Part shown: piece after piece, positions 9,176 through 18,014 of the stretch
How positions within the stretch are numbered: position 1 is the stretch's first letter
Layout: each line of letters starts with the position of its first letter
Assembly: GCA_963773195.1 (NCBI GenBank)
Contig: CAVZAE010000019.1
Span: 124,001 to 188,000, forward strand
Direction of reading: 5' to 3'
From: CAIWHR01 sp963773195
GTDB lineage: Bacteria > Pseudomonadota > Gammaproteobacteria > Burkholderiales > Casimicrobiaceae
Length of the DNA stretch: 64,000 nucleotides
Translations under genes and position numbers: made by a program
The notes under the pieces: model-generated
Told to the model about the DNA's origin: nothing
Databases searched by the model: none
Seen by the model: the letters and a program-made list of their open reading frames with translations, nothing else

Positions 9176-9814
9176 ATGATCCGCACGCTCGCCGCCCTGT
9201 TCGCCGTCGCCGCGACGCTCGCTCTCGGCGGCTGCGGCTACAACCAGCTGCAGACGCAGGACGAGGGCATCAAAGCCGCGTGGTCCGAAGTGCTGAACCA
9301 ATACCAGCGCCGCGCCGACCTCGTGCCCAACCTCGTCAATACCGTCAAGGGTTACGCCGCGCAGGAACAGACGGTACTGACGGAGGTCACCAACGCGCGT
9401 GCCAATGTCGGCGCGATCAAGGCGACGCCCGAGCTCGTCAACGACCCGGTCGCGTTCCAGAAGTTCGTGAAAGCGCAAGGCGAGCTCACGGGAGCGCTGT
9501 CGCGGCTGCTCGTCGTCGCCGAGAACTATCCACAGCTCAAGTCCGACGCGCTCTTCCGCGACCTGCAGGCGCAGCTCGAGGGCACCGAAAACAGGATCAC
9601 CGTCGCGCGGAACCGCTACATCAAGACAGTGCAGGAATTCAACACGACCGTGCGGTCGTTCCCGACCAATCTCACGGCCATGCTGTTCAAGATGGACGTG
9701 AAACCCAACTTTACCGTCGAGAACGAGGCCGCGATCAGCGCGCCACCGAAGGTCGACTTCAACAAGGCGCCGGCGGCTGCCCCCGCTCCCGCGCCAGCCG
9801 CGCCGAAGTCTTGA
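9176..9814 (+). CDS. lemA: LemA family lipoprotein
   Basis: LemA-fold protein, mainly a long helical bundle, of unsettled function at the cell envelope. The signal peptide ends in a lipobox (LALGGC, Cys20), so it is probably lipid-anchored. Family hallmarks are AWSEVLNQYQRRADLVPNLV and later NRYIKTVQEFNT. The start at 9176 follows a good ribosome binding site (ggagg). Length is 212 residues, ending in a Pro/Ala tail. It is cotranscribed with two TPM-domain genes, the usual neighbours of LemA. Confidence 0.92.
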   Translation: MIRTLAALFAVAATLALGGCGYNQLQTQDEGIKAAWSEVLNQYQRRADLVPNLVNTVKGYAAQEQTVLTEVTNARANVGAIKATPELVNDPVAFQKFVKAQGELTGALSRLLVVAENYPQLKSDALFRDLQAQLEGTENRITVARNRYIKTVQEFNTTVRSFPTNLTAMLFKMDVKPNFTVENEAAISAPPKVDFNKAPAAAPAPAPAAPKS

Positions 9815-9851
9815 CCGGTAGCCAGACGCGAGCCGGCTTCGCGCCGGAACC

Positions 9852-10799
9852 GTGAATACGCCGCGCACTGCGCCGGGAACGTCGCCGCGGCGCGCCTTCG
9901 CTCTTGCGCTCGGGCTTGCCGCCGCGCTTCTCGCGTGGCCGCTCGCGGCGCAGTGGGAAAAGGGGACCGACGGCCTGCGGCCGGTCCCGCCGCTCACGGC
10001 GCATGTCACCGATCTCACCCAGACGCTCTCGACGGCCGACAAATCGGCACTCGAGGCCAAGCTCGCCGACTGGGAGGCGCGCACGACGAACCAGCTGGCT
10101 GTGCTGATCGTCCCGACCACGCAACCCGAGCCGATCGAGGCGTACTCGCTCCGCGTGGCGGAGAAATGGCAGATCGGCCGCAAGGGCCGCGACAACGGCG
10201 CGCTGTTCCTCGTGGCGAAGGACGACAAGAAGATGCGGATCGAGGTCGGCTACGGCTTCGAGGGCACGCTGACCGATGCGACGTCGCGGCGGATCATCGC
10301 CGAAAACGTCGCGCCGTATTTTCGCGAGGGGAAGTTCGCCGCCGGCATCAACGCTGGCGTCGATCGGATCATCAGCGTCGTTTCGGAGGGCAACCCGCTG
10401 CCGCCCCCGCCGTCGTCGCGCAATGCGCGCCACGCGAGCGGCGGGTTCGACTTCGGCACCCTGCTGCTGCTCCTGTTCATCGGCGTGCCGCTGGTCGGCA
10501 GCGTGCTGCGCTCGATCTTTGGCCGGCTTGCCGGGTCGACGCTAGGCGCCGGCATCGTCGGCGCCGCGGCGTGGTTCTTCGCTGGATCGATCGCGATCGC
10601 CCTGGTCGCGGGCATCGTCGGCTTCATCGTGATGATCTTCGCCGGCGCGGTGCCGCTCGTGGCCGGGCGGCGAAGCGGCGGTGTATTTCTCCCCGGCGGC
10701 TTCGGGGGAGGCGGGGGTTTCGGCGGTGGCGGTGGTGGCGGCGGCTGGTCGGGCGGCGGCGGCAGCTTCGGCGGCGGCGGCGCGTCCGGCGGATGGTGA
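9852..10799 (+). CDS. TPM domain protein with Gly-rich tail (YgcG-like)
   Basis: Envelope protein with a cleavable signal peptide (ending near AWPLAAQ), a TPM domain over about residues 45-170 (conserved YSLRVAEKWQIGRKGRDNGALFLVAKDDKKMRIEVGYGFEG region), two hydrophobic segments around 195-270 and a very Gly-rich C-terminal tail. The start is GTG. Families with this layout are annotated as YgcG or TPM-domain 'putative phosphatase' proteins; activity is not established. It lies 37 bases after lemA and overlaps or abuts the next TPM gene. Confidence 0.85.
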   Translation: MNTPRTAPGTSPRRAFALALGLAAALLAWPLAAQWEKGTDGLRPVPPLTAHVTDLTQTLSTADKSALEAKLADWEARTTNQLAVLIVPTTQPEPIEAYSLRVAEKWQIGRKGRDNGALFLVAKDDKKMRIEVGYGFEGTLTDATSRRIIAENVAPYFREGKFAAGINAGVDRIISVVSEGNPLPPPPSSRNARHASGGFDFGTLLLLLFIGVPLVGSVLRSIFGRLAGSTLGAGIVGAAAWFFAGSIAIALVAGIVGFIVMIFAGAVPLVAGRRSGGVFLPGGFGGGGGFGGGGGGGGWSGGGGSFGGGGASGGW

Positions 10800-10804
10800 T
10801 AGCG

Positions 10805-11311
10805 ATGGCCTGGCAACGCCCCGGACGCTGGCTGCGGCATCTCGCGACCGACCACCGGAATGCGCGCCGCGTGTTTCCGCCGGAGGAAATGGGCAGGATC
10901 GAAGCCGCGATCGCCGAGGGCGAGCGGCATCATAGCGGCCAGGTGTGCTTCGCCGTCGAGCCCTCGCTCCCGCTCGGTCGCGTGTGGAAGGATTTGCCGC
11001 CGCGCGAGCGCGCGCTCGAGGCGTTCGGAATGCTTCGCGTGTGGGACACCGCGGAGAATTGCGGAGTGCTGGTGTACCTGCTGCTGGCCGATCGCGATGT
11101 GGAGATCGTCGCCGACCGCGGCATCCACGACAAGGTCGGCACCGAGGCGTGGGAAGCGATCTGCCGGGAGATGGAAGCGGCGTTCCGCGAGGGTCGCTAC
11201 ACGGCGGGCGTCGAAGCGGGCATCACGCGCATCAACGCACTGCTGGCGGAGCACTTCCCGCGAACGGGGCCCGGCGCAAACGAGCTGCCCGACCGCCCCG
11301 TCATGCTCTGA
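10805..11311 (+). CDS. Second TPM domain protein
   Basis: Cytoplasmic-looking 168-residue protein with a TPM domain (VCFAVEPSLPLGRVWKDLPP, then CGVLVYLLLADRDVEIVADRGI). It has no signal peptide, unlike its upstream paralogue. Starts at 10793 (ATG overlapping the previous stop) and 10805 are both possible; I prefer 10805. Third gene of the lemA operon. Confidence 0.85.
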   Translation: MAWQRPGRWLRHLATDHRNARRVFPPEEMGRIEAAIAEGERHHSGQVCFAVEPSLPLGRVWKDLPPRERALEAFGMLRVWDTAENCGVLVYLLLADRDVEIVADRGIHDKVGTEAWEAICREMEAAFREGRYTAGVEAGITRINALLAEHFPRTGPGANELPDRPVML

Positions 11312-11318
11312 CCGTCGC

Positions 11319-12593
11319 TCAGGGCCCGCCGCTCGCACGGTCGATGCCGATCAACCGCAGCGAATCGCCGCGCGCCTGATTCGCACGGTGGCGCAGCATA
11401 ACGAGCACCATCGCGCCGGAGACGAACAAGCCGAAGGTCACGATCGCCGCGTTGATGCCGACCCCCCAGCGCACCATCAGCGCGTAGAGGCCGACCATCA
11501 CGAGGATGCCGATATTCTCATTGAAGTTCTGCACGGCGATCGAATGCCCGGCCCCCATCAGCACGTGGCCGCGGTGCTGCAGAAGGGCGTTCATGGGCAC
11601 GACGAAGAAGCCCGCGCATACGCCGATCGCGATCATCAGGAAGGCGGCGAGCGGGAGGGCCTTGACGAAGATCATGGAGATGACGACGAGCCCCATCGCG
11701 CAACCGATCGGCAGCACGTCGACGGAGCGGCGCAGCGAGACATAGCGCGCCGCCACCACGGCGCCGAGTGCAATGCCGATGGCGACCACGCCCTGCAGGT
11801 AGCTGGCCTGCGACAGGTCGAAGCCGAGCGCCTTCGCCGCCCACGCCAGCACGATGAACTTGAGCGTCGCCCCGGCGCCCCAGAACATCGTCGTCGTCGC
11901 GAGCGAGATCTGGCCCAGCTTGTCGCGCCACAGAAGTGCGTTGCAGTGCGCGAACTCGCGGATCAGGAAGATCGGGTTGCGGCTCACGATCCGGTGGTCG
12001 ACCCCGGTGTCCGGAATGAACTTGTTGAAGATTGCGGCGATCACGTAGAGGAGGGTGATCACGGCGATGGCCGCCTCGGGCGGGGTCTCGATCCCAATGT
12101 CGATCACCGGCAGATCGAAGCCCAGGAGCATCGTCGACACCTTGGGCGAGACGAGCACGCCGCCGAGCAGCACGCCCAGGATGATCGAGCCGACCGTCGT
12201 GCCCTCGATCCAGCCGTTCGCGACGACGAGCTGCTGCGGCGGCAACAGCTCCGTCAGGATCCCGTATTTCGCCGGCGAATACGCGGCTGCGCCCAGGCCC
12301 ACGATCGCGTAGGCGAGCAACGGATGAACGGTGAACATCATGAGCACGCAGCCGACCACCTTGATCGCATTGGTGATCAGCATCACCTGGCCCTTGGGCA
12401 TCGAATCCGCGAAGGCGCCGACGACCGGCGCCAGGATAACGTAGAACACGACGAACGACTGCTGCAGCGACGGCTGCATCCAGTCCGGCTCGTGCATCTC
12501 CTGAAGGAGCCTGATCGCAGCGATCAGAAGGGCGTTGTCGGCGAGCGAGCTGAAGAACTGCGCCGCCATGATCGTGTAGAAGCCCGGCTTCAT
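11319..12593 (-). CDS. lplT: Lysophospholipid transporter LplT (MFS)
   Basis: Inner-membrane major-facilitator protein that flips lysophospholipids inward for re-acylation. About 12 hydrophobic segments are visible. The motifs FFSSLADNALL near the N-terminus and GLGAAAYSPAKYGILTELLP are typical of LplT. I chose the ATG at 12593 (424 residues); a GTG at 12617 would add eight residues. No acyltransferase domain is fused or adjacent. It is divergent from alr across a 190-base spacer. Confidence 0.9.
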   Translation of the reverse strand: MKPGFYTIMAAQFFSSLADNALLIAAIRLLQEMHEPDWMQPSLQQSFVVFYVILAPVVGAFADSMPKGQVMLITNAIKVVGCVLMMFTVHPLLAYAIVGLGAAAYSPAKYGILTELLPPQQLVVANGWIEGTTVGSIILGVLLGGVLVSPKVSTMLLGFDLPVIDIGIETPPEAAIAVITLLYVIAAIFNKFIPDTGVDHRIVSRNPIFLIREFAHCNALLWRDKLGQISLATTTMFWGAGATLKFIVLAWAAKALGFDLSQASYLQGVVAIGIALGAVVAARYVSLRRSVDVLPIGCAMGLVVISMIFVKALPLAAFLMIAIGVCAGFFVVPMNALLQHRGHVLMGAGHSIAVQNFNENIGILVMVGLYALMVRWGVGINAAIVTFGLFVSGAMVLVMLRHRANQARGDSLRLIGIDRASGGP

Positions 12594-12638
12594 CCTGCGT
12601 CCGGGCTTGTCGTACACATCACGGCGGCGGGCATTGGG

Positions 12639-12644
12639 TATAAT
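12639..12644 (+). promoter_or_regulatory. Possible -10 box upstream of alr
   Basis: A perfect TATAAT hexamer in the GC-rich spacer between divergent lplT and alr. No convincing -35 hexamer is seen at 16-18 bases. The predicted leader to the alr start at 12784 would be about 130 bases. Confidence 0.35.
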
Positions 12645-12783
12645 CGGCGCGGCTTCGCTGCGGCGGCTTTATACCATGACTCCGGGGAGCGCCGGGAACG
12701 GCGCCGCGAGAGGGTCGCGCCGCTGGCCCGTGCATCCGCCGCGCTTTCGTTTGCGGCGTCGCCCACCACGTCGTCGTCGCGCC

Positions 12784-13879
12784 ATGGCCCGCCCGCTGTT
12801 TGCCCAGATCAACCTCGCCGCGCTCCGCGGGAACCTGGCACAGGTGCGCGCGCGCGCGCCGAACACGCAGGTGCTGGCCGTGGTCAAGGCCAACGCCTAC
12901 GGCCATGGGCTCCTGCGGGTGCTGCCGGCGCTCGCCGATGCCGACGGCCTCGCGCTGCTCGAGCTCGACGCCGCGGTCGCGCTCCGCGCGGCGCACTACA
13001 CGCGCCGGATCCTGTTGCTCGAAGGCTTCTTTGCCCCCGACGAGCTGCCGGAGTTCGCCGCGCGGCGCCTCGCGACGGTCGTCCATCACGCGGACCAGGT
13101 GACGATGCTCGAGCATGCGCATCTCGAGCGGCCGCTCGAAGTGTTCCTCAAGGTCAACACCGGGATGAACCGGATGGGGGTGCGGCCCGGCGACGTGGCC
13201 GCGCTGGTCGACCGGCTCACGCAATGCGACTCCGTCGCCGCGCTCCGTCTGATGACACATCTCGCGCGCGCCGACGAGGACGACGGAGTCAAGGAGCAGC
13301 TCACGACGTTCGAGCAGGCGTGCAAGGGGCTGCCCTATCCGCGCTCGGTCGCGAACTCCGCGGGCATCGTGCGCTTCGCCGAAGTCGGTGGCGACATCGT
13401 GCGTCCCGGCATCATGCTCTACGGCGCGACGCCGTTTCCCTACGATACCGCCGAGATGATCGGCGTGCGACCGGTGATGACGCTGCGCTCGCAGATCGTC
13501 GCCGTGCAGGAGCTGAGACCGAACGATAGCGTGGGCTACGGCGGCGCCTACACGGCGTCACGCGCGCATCGGATCGGCGTGGTCGCCTGCGGCTATGCCG
13601 ACGGCTACCCGCGCCACGCGCCGAACGGCACGCCGGCGCTCGTCTGCGGTCGCAAGGTTCGCGTGGCCGGGCGCGTGTCGATGGACATGATGACCGTCGA
13701 CCTCACCGAAGTCCCGGAGGCGAGGGTCGGCAGCCCGGTCGTGCTGTGGGGCGAGGGCCTTCCGATCGACGACGTCGCGAGCGCGCGCGGCGACGGTCGG
13801 CTACGAGCTCCTGTGCGCCGTCGCACCGCGCGTGCCGATGATCGCGACCGAAGTCGGCCGGATCGACCTCGAACTCTAG
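12784..13879 (+). pseudogene. alr: Alanine racemase, interrupted by one frameshift
   Basis: PLP enzyme that makes D-alanine for peptidoglycan. The PLP lysine is in VVKANAYGHG near the N-terminus, the substrate-side region GYADGYPRHAP is present, and RVSMDMMTVDL is intact. After IDDVASA the frame shifts by one base within a GC run at about 13781-13790. In the next frame the expected C-terminus (ATVGYELLCAVAPRVPMIA..., ending RIDLEL) continues to a stop at 13877-13879. Without correction the frame runs straight into hldD. The otherwise perfect ending suggests a sequence error or a very recent mutation. About 364 residues when repaired. Confidence 0.9.
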
Positions 13880-13905
13880 CCCGAACGCGACAGAAAGGAC
13901 CTCTC

Positions 13906-14913
13906 GTGCACACCGTCGTCACCGGCGCGGCCGGCTTCATCGGCGCCAATCTGGTCCGCGCTCTCAACGATCGGGGCGTGACATCCGTGCTCGCGGTCGA
14001 CAATCTCGCGCGCGCCGACAAATTCACGAACCTCGTCGACTGCGAGGTCGCCGAGTACGTGGACAAGGACGAGTTCCTGGTCCGCCTCGCCGACGGCGAT
14101 TTCGACGACGACATCGAAGCCGTCCTGCATCAGGGCGCCTGCTCGGACACGATGGAGACCGACGGCCGGTACATGATGCGCAACAACTATCGCTATTCGG
14201 TGTCGCTGCTCGAGTGGTGCCAGGACAACGACGTGCCGTTCCTCTACGCGTCGAGCGCGTCGGTCTATGGCAGCGGCCCGGCCTTCCGCGAGGAGCGCGC
14301 GTGCGAAGGGCCGCTCAACATCTACGGCTACTCGAAGTTCCTGTTCGACCAGTACGTTCGCGGCGTGCTGCCCGATCGGACCGCGCAGATCGCCGGATTC
14401 CGCTATTTCAACGTCTATGGCCCGCGCGAGCAGCACAAGGGGCGGATGGCGTCAGTCGCGTTTCATTTCTTCCACCAATATCGCAATGAGGGCCGCGTGC
14501 GGTTGTTCGAGGGGTCGGCCGGCTACGCCGCCGGCGAACAGCGCCGCGACTTCGTCTCGGTCGAGGACGTGGTCAAGGTCAATCTCGACTTCCTCGATCA
14601 CCCCGAGCGGAACGGTATCTTCAACCTCGGCACCGGCAGCGCGACGACGTACAACGAGGTCGCGCGCGCGACGATCAACGCTGTGCGCAAGGCCCGCGGT
14701 GAGCCTGAGCTCGCGCTCCCCGATCTCGTGGCCGCCGGCGCAATCGAGTACATCCCGTTCCCGCCCGCGCTCACGGGCAAGTATCAGAGCCATACGCAGG
14801 CCGATCTCGCGCGGCTTCGCGCCTCAGGCTATCGGACACCGATGCTCACGGTGCCCGAAGGTGTCGCGCGTTACGTCGAACGGCTGATTTCGTCGTCAGA
14901 GCGCGCGGCGTAA
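13906..14913 (+). CDS. hldD: ADP-L-glycero-D-manno-heptose-6-epimerase HldD
   Basis: NADP-dependent epimerase completing the heptose precursor of lipopolysaccharide inner core. The Rossmann motif VTGAAGFIGANL opens the protein, the SSASVYG segment and the YGYSKFLFDQ catalytic Tyr-x3-Lys follow, and the length (335 residues) is right. The GTG start is 7 bases after a clear ribosome binding site (gaaagga). Because of the alr frameshift it reads in frame with the upstream gene, but the ribosome binding site and family length show an independent start. Confidence 0.93.
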   Translation: MHTVVTGAAGFIGANLVRALNDRGVTSVLAVDNLARADKFTNLVDCEVAEYVDKDEFLVRLADGDFDDDIEAVLHQGACSDTMETDGRYMMRNNYRYSVSLLEWCQDNDVPFLYASSASVYGSGPAFREERACEGPLNIYGYSKFLFDQYVRGVLPDRTAQIAGFRYFNVYGPREQHKGRMASVAFHFFHQYRNEGRVRLFEGSAGYAAGEQRRDFVSVEDVVKVNLDFLDHPERNGIFNLGTGSATTYNEVARATINAVRKARGEPELALPDLVAAGAIEYIPFPPALTGKYQSHTQADLARLRASGYRTPMLTVPEGVARYVERLISSSERAA

Positions 14914-14996
14914 CGTGGGTGGCGTGCGGCGCGATGGCCACGCATGGCGCGTGGATCCCGCACCGCGCATCGAACCAACTCACGACGGAGGTTTTC

Positions 14997-15356
14997 ATGC
15001 AGCGGCTCATTCTCGCGCTCGGGCTGGCGCTTGTCCCGGTTCTCGCGTTCGGCGCGATCAACCTCAACACGGCGACGAAGGACGAGCTGGTCGCGCTCCC
15101 GGGCATCGGGCCGGCCAAAGCTCAGGCAATTGTCGACTACCGCAAAGCGCACGGCCCATTCAAGACGGTCGAGGAACTCAAGGACGTGAAGGGCATCGGC
15201 GCGAAGCGTTTCGAACAGCTCAAGCCCGATCTCGCAGTCAGCGGCCCCTCGACGCTCAAGCCAGCCGCCAAGGCGGAGGCCAAGCAGCCCTCCCGCTCGG
15301 CGCAAGGCGAGGTCGGCGCTGCGAAGCGCGATATAGGGGCCACGGCCAAGCAATAG
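14997..15356 (+). CDS. ComEA-like helix-hairpin-helix DNA-binding protein
   Basis: Small exported protein of 119 residues with a signal peptide (cleavage near LAFG-AINLN). One HhH domain follows: INLNTATKDELVALPGIGPAKAQAIVDYR, then VEELKDVKGIG. It is similar to the DNA-binding part of ComEA, which takes up DNA in competent bacteria, though many such small proteins are annotated without proof of competence. The C-terminal 40 residues are Lys/Ala-rich. The start follows a good ribosome binding site (cggagg). Confidence 0.87.
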   Translation: MQRLILALGLALVPVLAFGAINLNTATKDELVALPGIGPAKAQAIVDYRKAHGPFKTVEELKDVKGIGAKRFEQLKPDLAVSGPSTLKPAAKAEAKQPSRSAQGEVGAAKRDIGATAKQ

Positions 15357-15469
15357 GCCGCCGCGCTTCCCGCACCTCGCGCGAGCGGTGCGCGAGGTGC
15401 GAATCGCCGCGTCGGGTAGGCGGCGTACGGCGCTGCCACGGTGCGGGCCCAGCGGAGGCCTCGGCTACA

Positions 15470-16381
15470 ATGGCCGACAGCCAACGTCCCCGCATGTACG
15501 CGACACTCGATTCCACCATCGGCAATACGCCGCTCGTGCGCCTGCAGCGGCTGCCGGGTGCCACGACCAACGTCGTCCTGGGCAAGCTCGAAGGAAACAA
15601 CCCTGCCGGCTCGGTGAAGGACCGGCCTGCGCTGTCGATGATCGTCGAGGCCGAAAGCCGTGGCGACATCCGGTCCGGCGACACGCTGATCGAGGCCACG
15701 TCCGGCAACACCGGCATTGCGCTCGCGATGGTCGCGGCGATGAAGGGCTACCGAATGGTGCTCGTCATGCCGGACAACCAGTCACTCGAACGCCGGCAGT
15801 CGATGCGCGCGTTCGGCGCCGAGCTCCTGCTCACTCCCAAGGAAGGCGGCATGGAGAACGCGCGCGACGTGGCGGAGCGAATGCGCGCGGAGGGCAAGGG
15901 TACGATCCTCGACCAGTTCGCGAATCCGGACAATCCCCTCGCGCACTATCGCGGCACGGGGCCGGAGATCTGGCGCGATACAAAGGGCGCTATCACGCAT
16001 TTCGTCTCGGCGATGGGCACCACCGGCACGATCATGGGCGTGTCACGCTACCTGAAGGAGCAGAACCCGGCGGTCGCGATCATCGGAGCGCAGCCAGCGG
16101 AGGGCTCGCAGATCCCCGGCATTCGCAAGTGGCCGGACGCGTATCTGCCGCGCATCTTCGACCGCCGGCGCGTCGATCGCATCGAGCAGGTGTCGCAAGC
16201 CGAGGCCGAGGCGATGACCCGGCGCCTCGCGAGCGAGGAGGGTATCTTCTGCGGCATCTCCGCGGGCGGCGCATGCGCGGTCGCGCTGCGCATCTCGCGC
16301 GAGGTCGAGCACGCGACGATCGTGTTCGTCGTCTGCGATCGTGGCGACCGCTACCTGTCCACCGGCGTGTTTCCCGGTTGA
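15470..16381 (+). CDS. cysM: Cysteine synthase B CysM
   Basis: PLP-dependent O-acetylserine sulfhydrylase isoform B. The PLP lysine lies in NPAGSVKDRPA, the substrate loop TSGNTGIALAM and the phosphate-binding SAMGTTGTIMG are present, and length is 303 residues. I chose the ATG at 15470, preceded by ggagg; an ATG at 15494 (MYATLDSTIGNTPLV) is nearer the E. coli start. The conserved CysM-type EGIFCGISAGG near the C-terminus supports isoform B over A. Confidence 0.92.
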   Translation: MADSQRPRMYATLDSTIGNTPLVRLQRLPGATTNVVLGKLEGNNPAGSVKDRPALSMIVEAESRGDIRSGDTLIEATSGNTGIALAMVAAMKGYRMVLVMPDNQSLERRQSMRAFGAELLLTPKEGGMENARDVAERMRAEGKGTILDQFANPDNPLAHYRGTGPEIWRDTKGAITHFVSAMGTTGTIMGVSRYLKEQNPAVAIIGAQPAEGSQIPGIRKWPDAYLPRIFDRRRVDRIEQVSQAEAEAMTRRLASEEGIFCGISAGGACAVALRISREVEHATIVFVVCDRGDRYLSTGVFPG

Positions 16382-16413
16382 AGCCTCGATCCCATGGCGA
16401 TCCCGTGGCGCGA

Positions 16414-17205
16414 ATGACGCCAGTCCTAGTCTTCGACCTGGAATCGGTGCCGGACATTGCGGGCCTGCGGCGCTCGCGCAACATTCCCGCCGATCTGTCC
16501 GATGCCGCCGTGCTGGACTGGTACTCGCAGCAGCGCCGCGCCCAGACGGGCAGCGATTTCATGCCCACCCATCTGCAGAAGGTCGTCGCCATCGCCTGCG
16601 CGCTGCGCGACCGGACCGGGCTCAAGATCGCTTCCGTCGGCAATCCGGAGGATCCGGAACCCGAGCTCATCCGCAGGTTCTTCGACCTCGTGGATCGCTA
16701 TGTTCCGCAGCTCGTGTCGTGGAACGGCAGCGGCTTCGACCTGCCGGTGCTCAATCACCGCGCGCTGATTCACGGCGTGACGGCGGCCAAGTACTGGGAG
16801 TGGGGCGACGACGACCGCGACTTTCGCCACAACAGCTACCTCGGGCGCTATCACACGCGGCACCTCGATCTGATGGACGTGCTCGCGATGTATCAGCTCC
16901 GCGCGTCGGCAGGGCTCGACGTGATGGCCCGCCTCTGCGGTTTCCCGGGCAAGCTCGGGATGGACGGCAGCGAGGTCAACGCGTATGTGCAGCAGGGCAA
17001 GCTCGAGCTGGTCCGCCATTACTGCGAGACCGACGTGATGAACACCTATCTGCTCTACCTGCGCTTCCGCCTGCTGCGAGGCGAGTTGTCCGCCGGGGAA
17101 TACGCGCAGGAGGTCTCGCTCGCGCGCGAGAAGATCGTCGCGATGGAAGCGCCGCATTGGCGGGAGTTCATCACCGCGTGGGACGCGAACGCGGCGCCGC
17201 CGTAG
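16414..17205 (+). CDS. Predicted PolB-like 3'-5' exonuclease
   Basis: 263-residue protein of the predicted 3'-5' exonuclease family related to the DnaQ-fold domain of polymerase B. The DEDDy-type motifs are readable: FDLES near the N-terminus (first Asp/Glu), SWNGSGFDLPVL in the middle and YCETDVMNTYLLY near the end (Tyr...Asp). Such standalone proteins probably act in DNA repair; no in vivo role is assigned. It lies 32 bases after cysM. Confidence 0.85.
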   Translation: MTPVLVFDLESVPDIAGLRRSRNIPADLSDAAVLDWYSQQRRAQTGSDFMPTHLQKVVAIACALRDRTGLKIASVGNPEDPEPELIRRFFDLVDRYVPQLVSWNGSGFDLPVLNHRALIHGVTAAKYWEWGDDDRDFRHNSYLGRYHTRHLDLMDVLAMYQLRASAGLDVMARLCGFPGKLGMDGSEVNAYVQQGKLELVRHYCETDVMNTYLLYLRFRLLRGELSAGEYAQEVSLAREKIVAMEAPHWREFITAWDANAAPP

Positions 17206-17236
17206 CGTCCGGCTCGTTGCACCGCATGAAAGCAAA

Positions 17237-17258
17237 ACGGCCGCCCGCGGGCGGCCGT
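17237..17258 (-). terminator. Terminator of the PEP-CTERM gene
   Basis: A perfect 22-base palindrome followed, on the minus strand, by a T-rich run (tttt-gcttt). It lies about 20 bases past the PEP-CTERM stop and about 30 bases past the exonuclease stop on the other strand, so it may serve both. The T-run favours the minus-strand gene. Confidence 0.7.
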
Positions 17259-17278
17259 TCGCTTGAGCACGTGTCCGA

Positions 17279-17834
17279 TCAGGCGCGACGCCGGATACCG
17301 ACGACCATCAGCAGCGCGACGCCGATCAGGGCGAGCGACCCCGGCTCGGGCACCGACACGGGCACCGTCACGATAAAGAACGCCGGCTCCCGGCGCACCG
17401 ATGAGATGCGTGCCCGTGATGGTGTGGTCGCCTGCGGCGAGGAGGAACGATCCGTGGCTCATCAGCGGATCGGCGAGGCAGGCGACCTCGTTATTGCTGC
17501 AGCTATGTCCTGAGCCGCCGGTCGGAGCCGACGTGCTGCCGAGCGACGATCCGGAGTCGAACAGCTCGAACTGGTCGACGGCCAGGAAGCCGTCGGTGAC
17601 GACAAGGGTGCACGCGCTGGCGCACGTGAACGTCCACGCCGGAGCTCCCACTTGAATGCTCAAGAGGCCTGGCGTGGTGCCCGCGCCCGAAGCTAGAGGA
17701 TCGCCGCCGCCCCCAAAAAACCCAAATTCGTACCACTGGTCGATGACGATCGGCGTCGCCGAAGCGGCTCCCGTCACCAGTGCAAACCCCAGTGCCGATG
17801 CAAAAGCGGCCGCCTTGCGGAATAAGCTCTTCAT
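17279..17834 (-). pseudogene. PEP-CTERM exported protein, one frameshift near the tail
   Basis: Exported protein with a signal peptide (MKSLFRKAAAF... to ASA-TP), a cysteine-containing central region and an exosortase sorting tail. The tail reads VPEPGSLALIG, then a hydrophobic helix, then IRRRA at the stop, but it lies one frame away from the body. The shift falls near 17385, just after THLIGAP. If this is a sequence error, the protein is a normal PEP-CTERM substrate of about 185 residues, probably processed by an exosortase and linked to exopolysaccharide or biofilm. The body shows no domain I recognise. AT-rich promoter-like DNA lies upstream (17840-17930). Confidence 0.75.
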
Positions 17835-18014
17835 AGTTCCCCCTTGCCAACGCTGTGAGAATCGTTGAGCAAGGAGGGTGCCTATGGCATAACTACATGA
17901 ATTAAATCGTAAAAGTACAATCACCCTGTGGCCGGTTGTAAGAAATATCGACGGCTTGACAGACCGCGGCGACTTGCCGCTCAAAAATACGTCGCCACGG
18001 AGGTGGCGCGCGTT

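Noticed and set aside
12607..14913. A genuine bifunctional alanine racemase-heptose epimerase
   Set aside because: The normal Alr C-terminus is intact in the next frame, and hldD has its own ribosome binding site and start. The fusion arises from one base.
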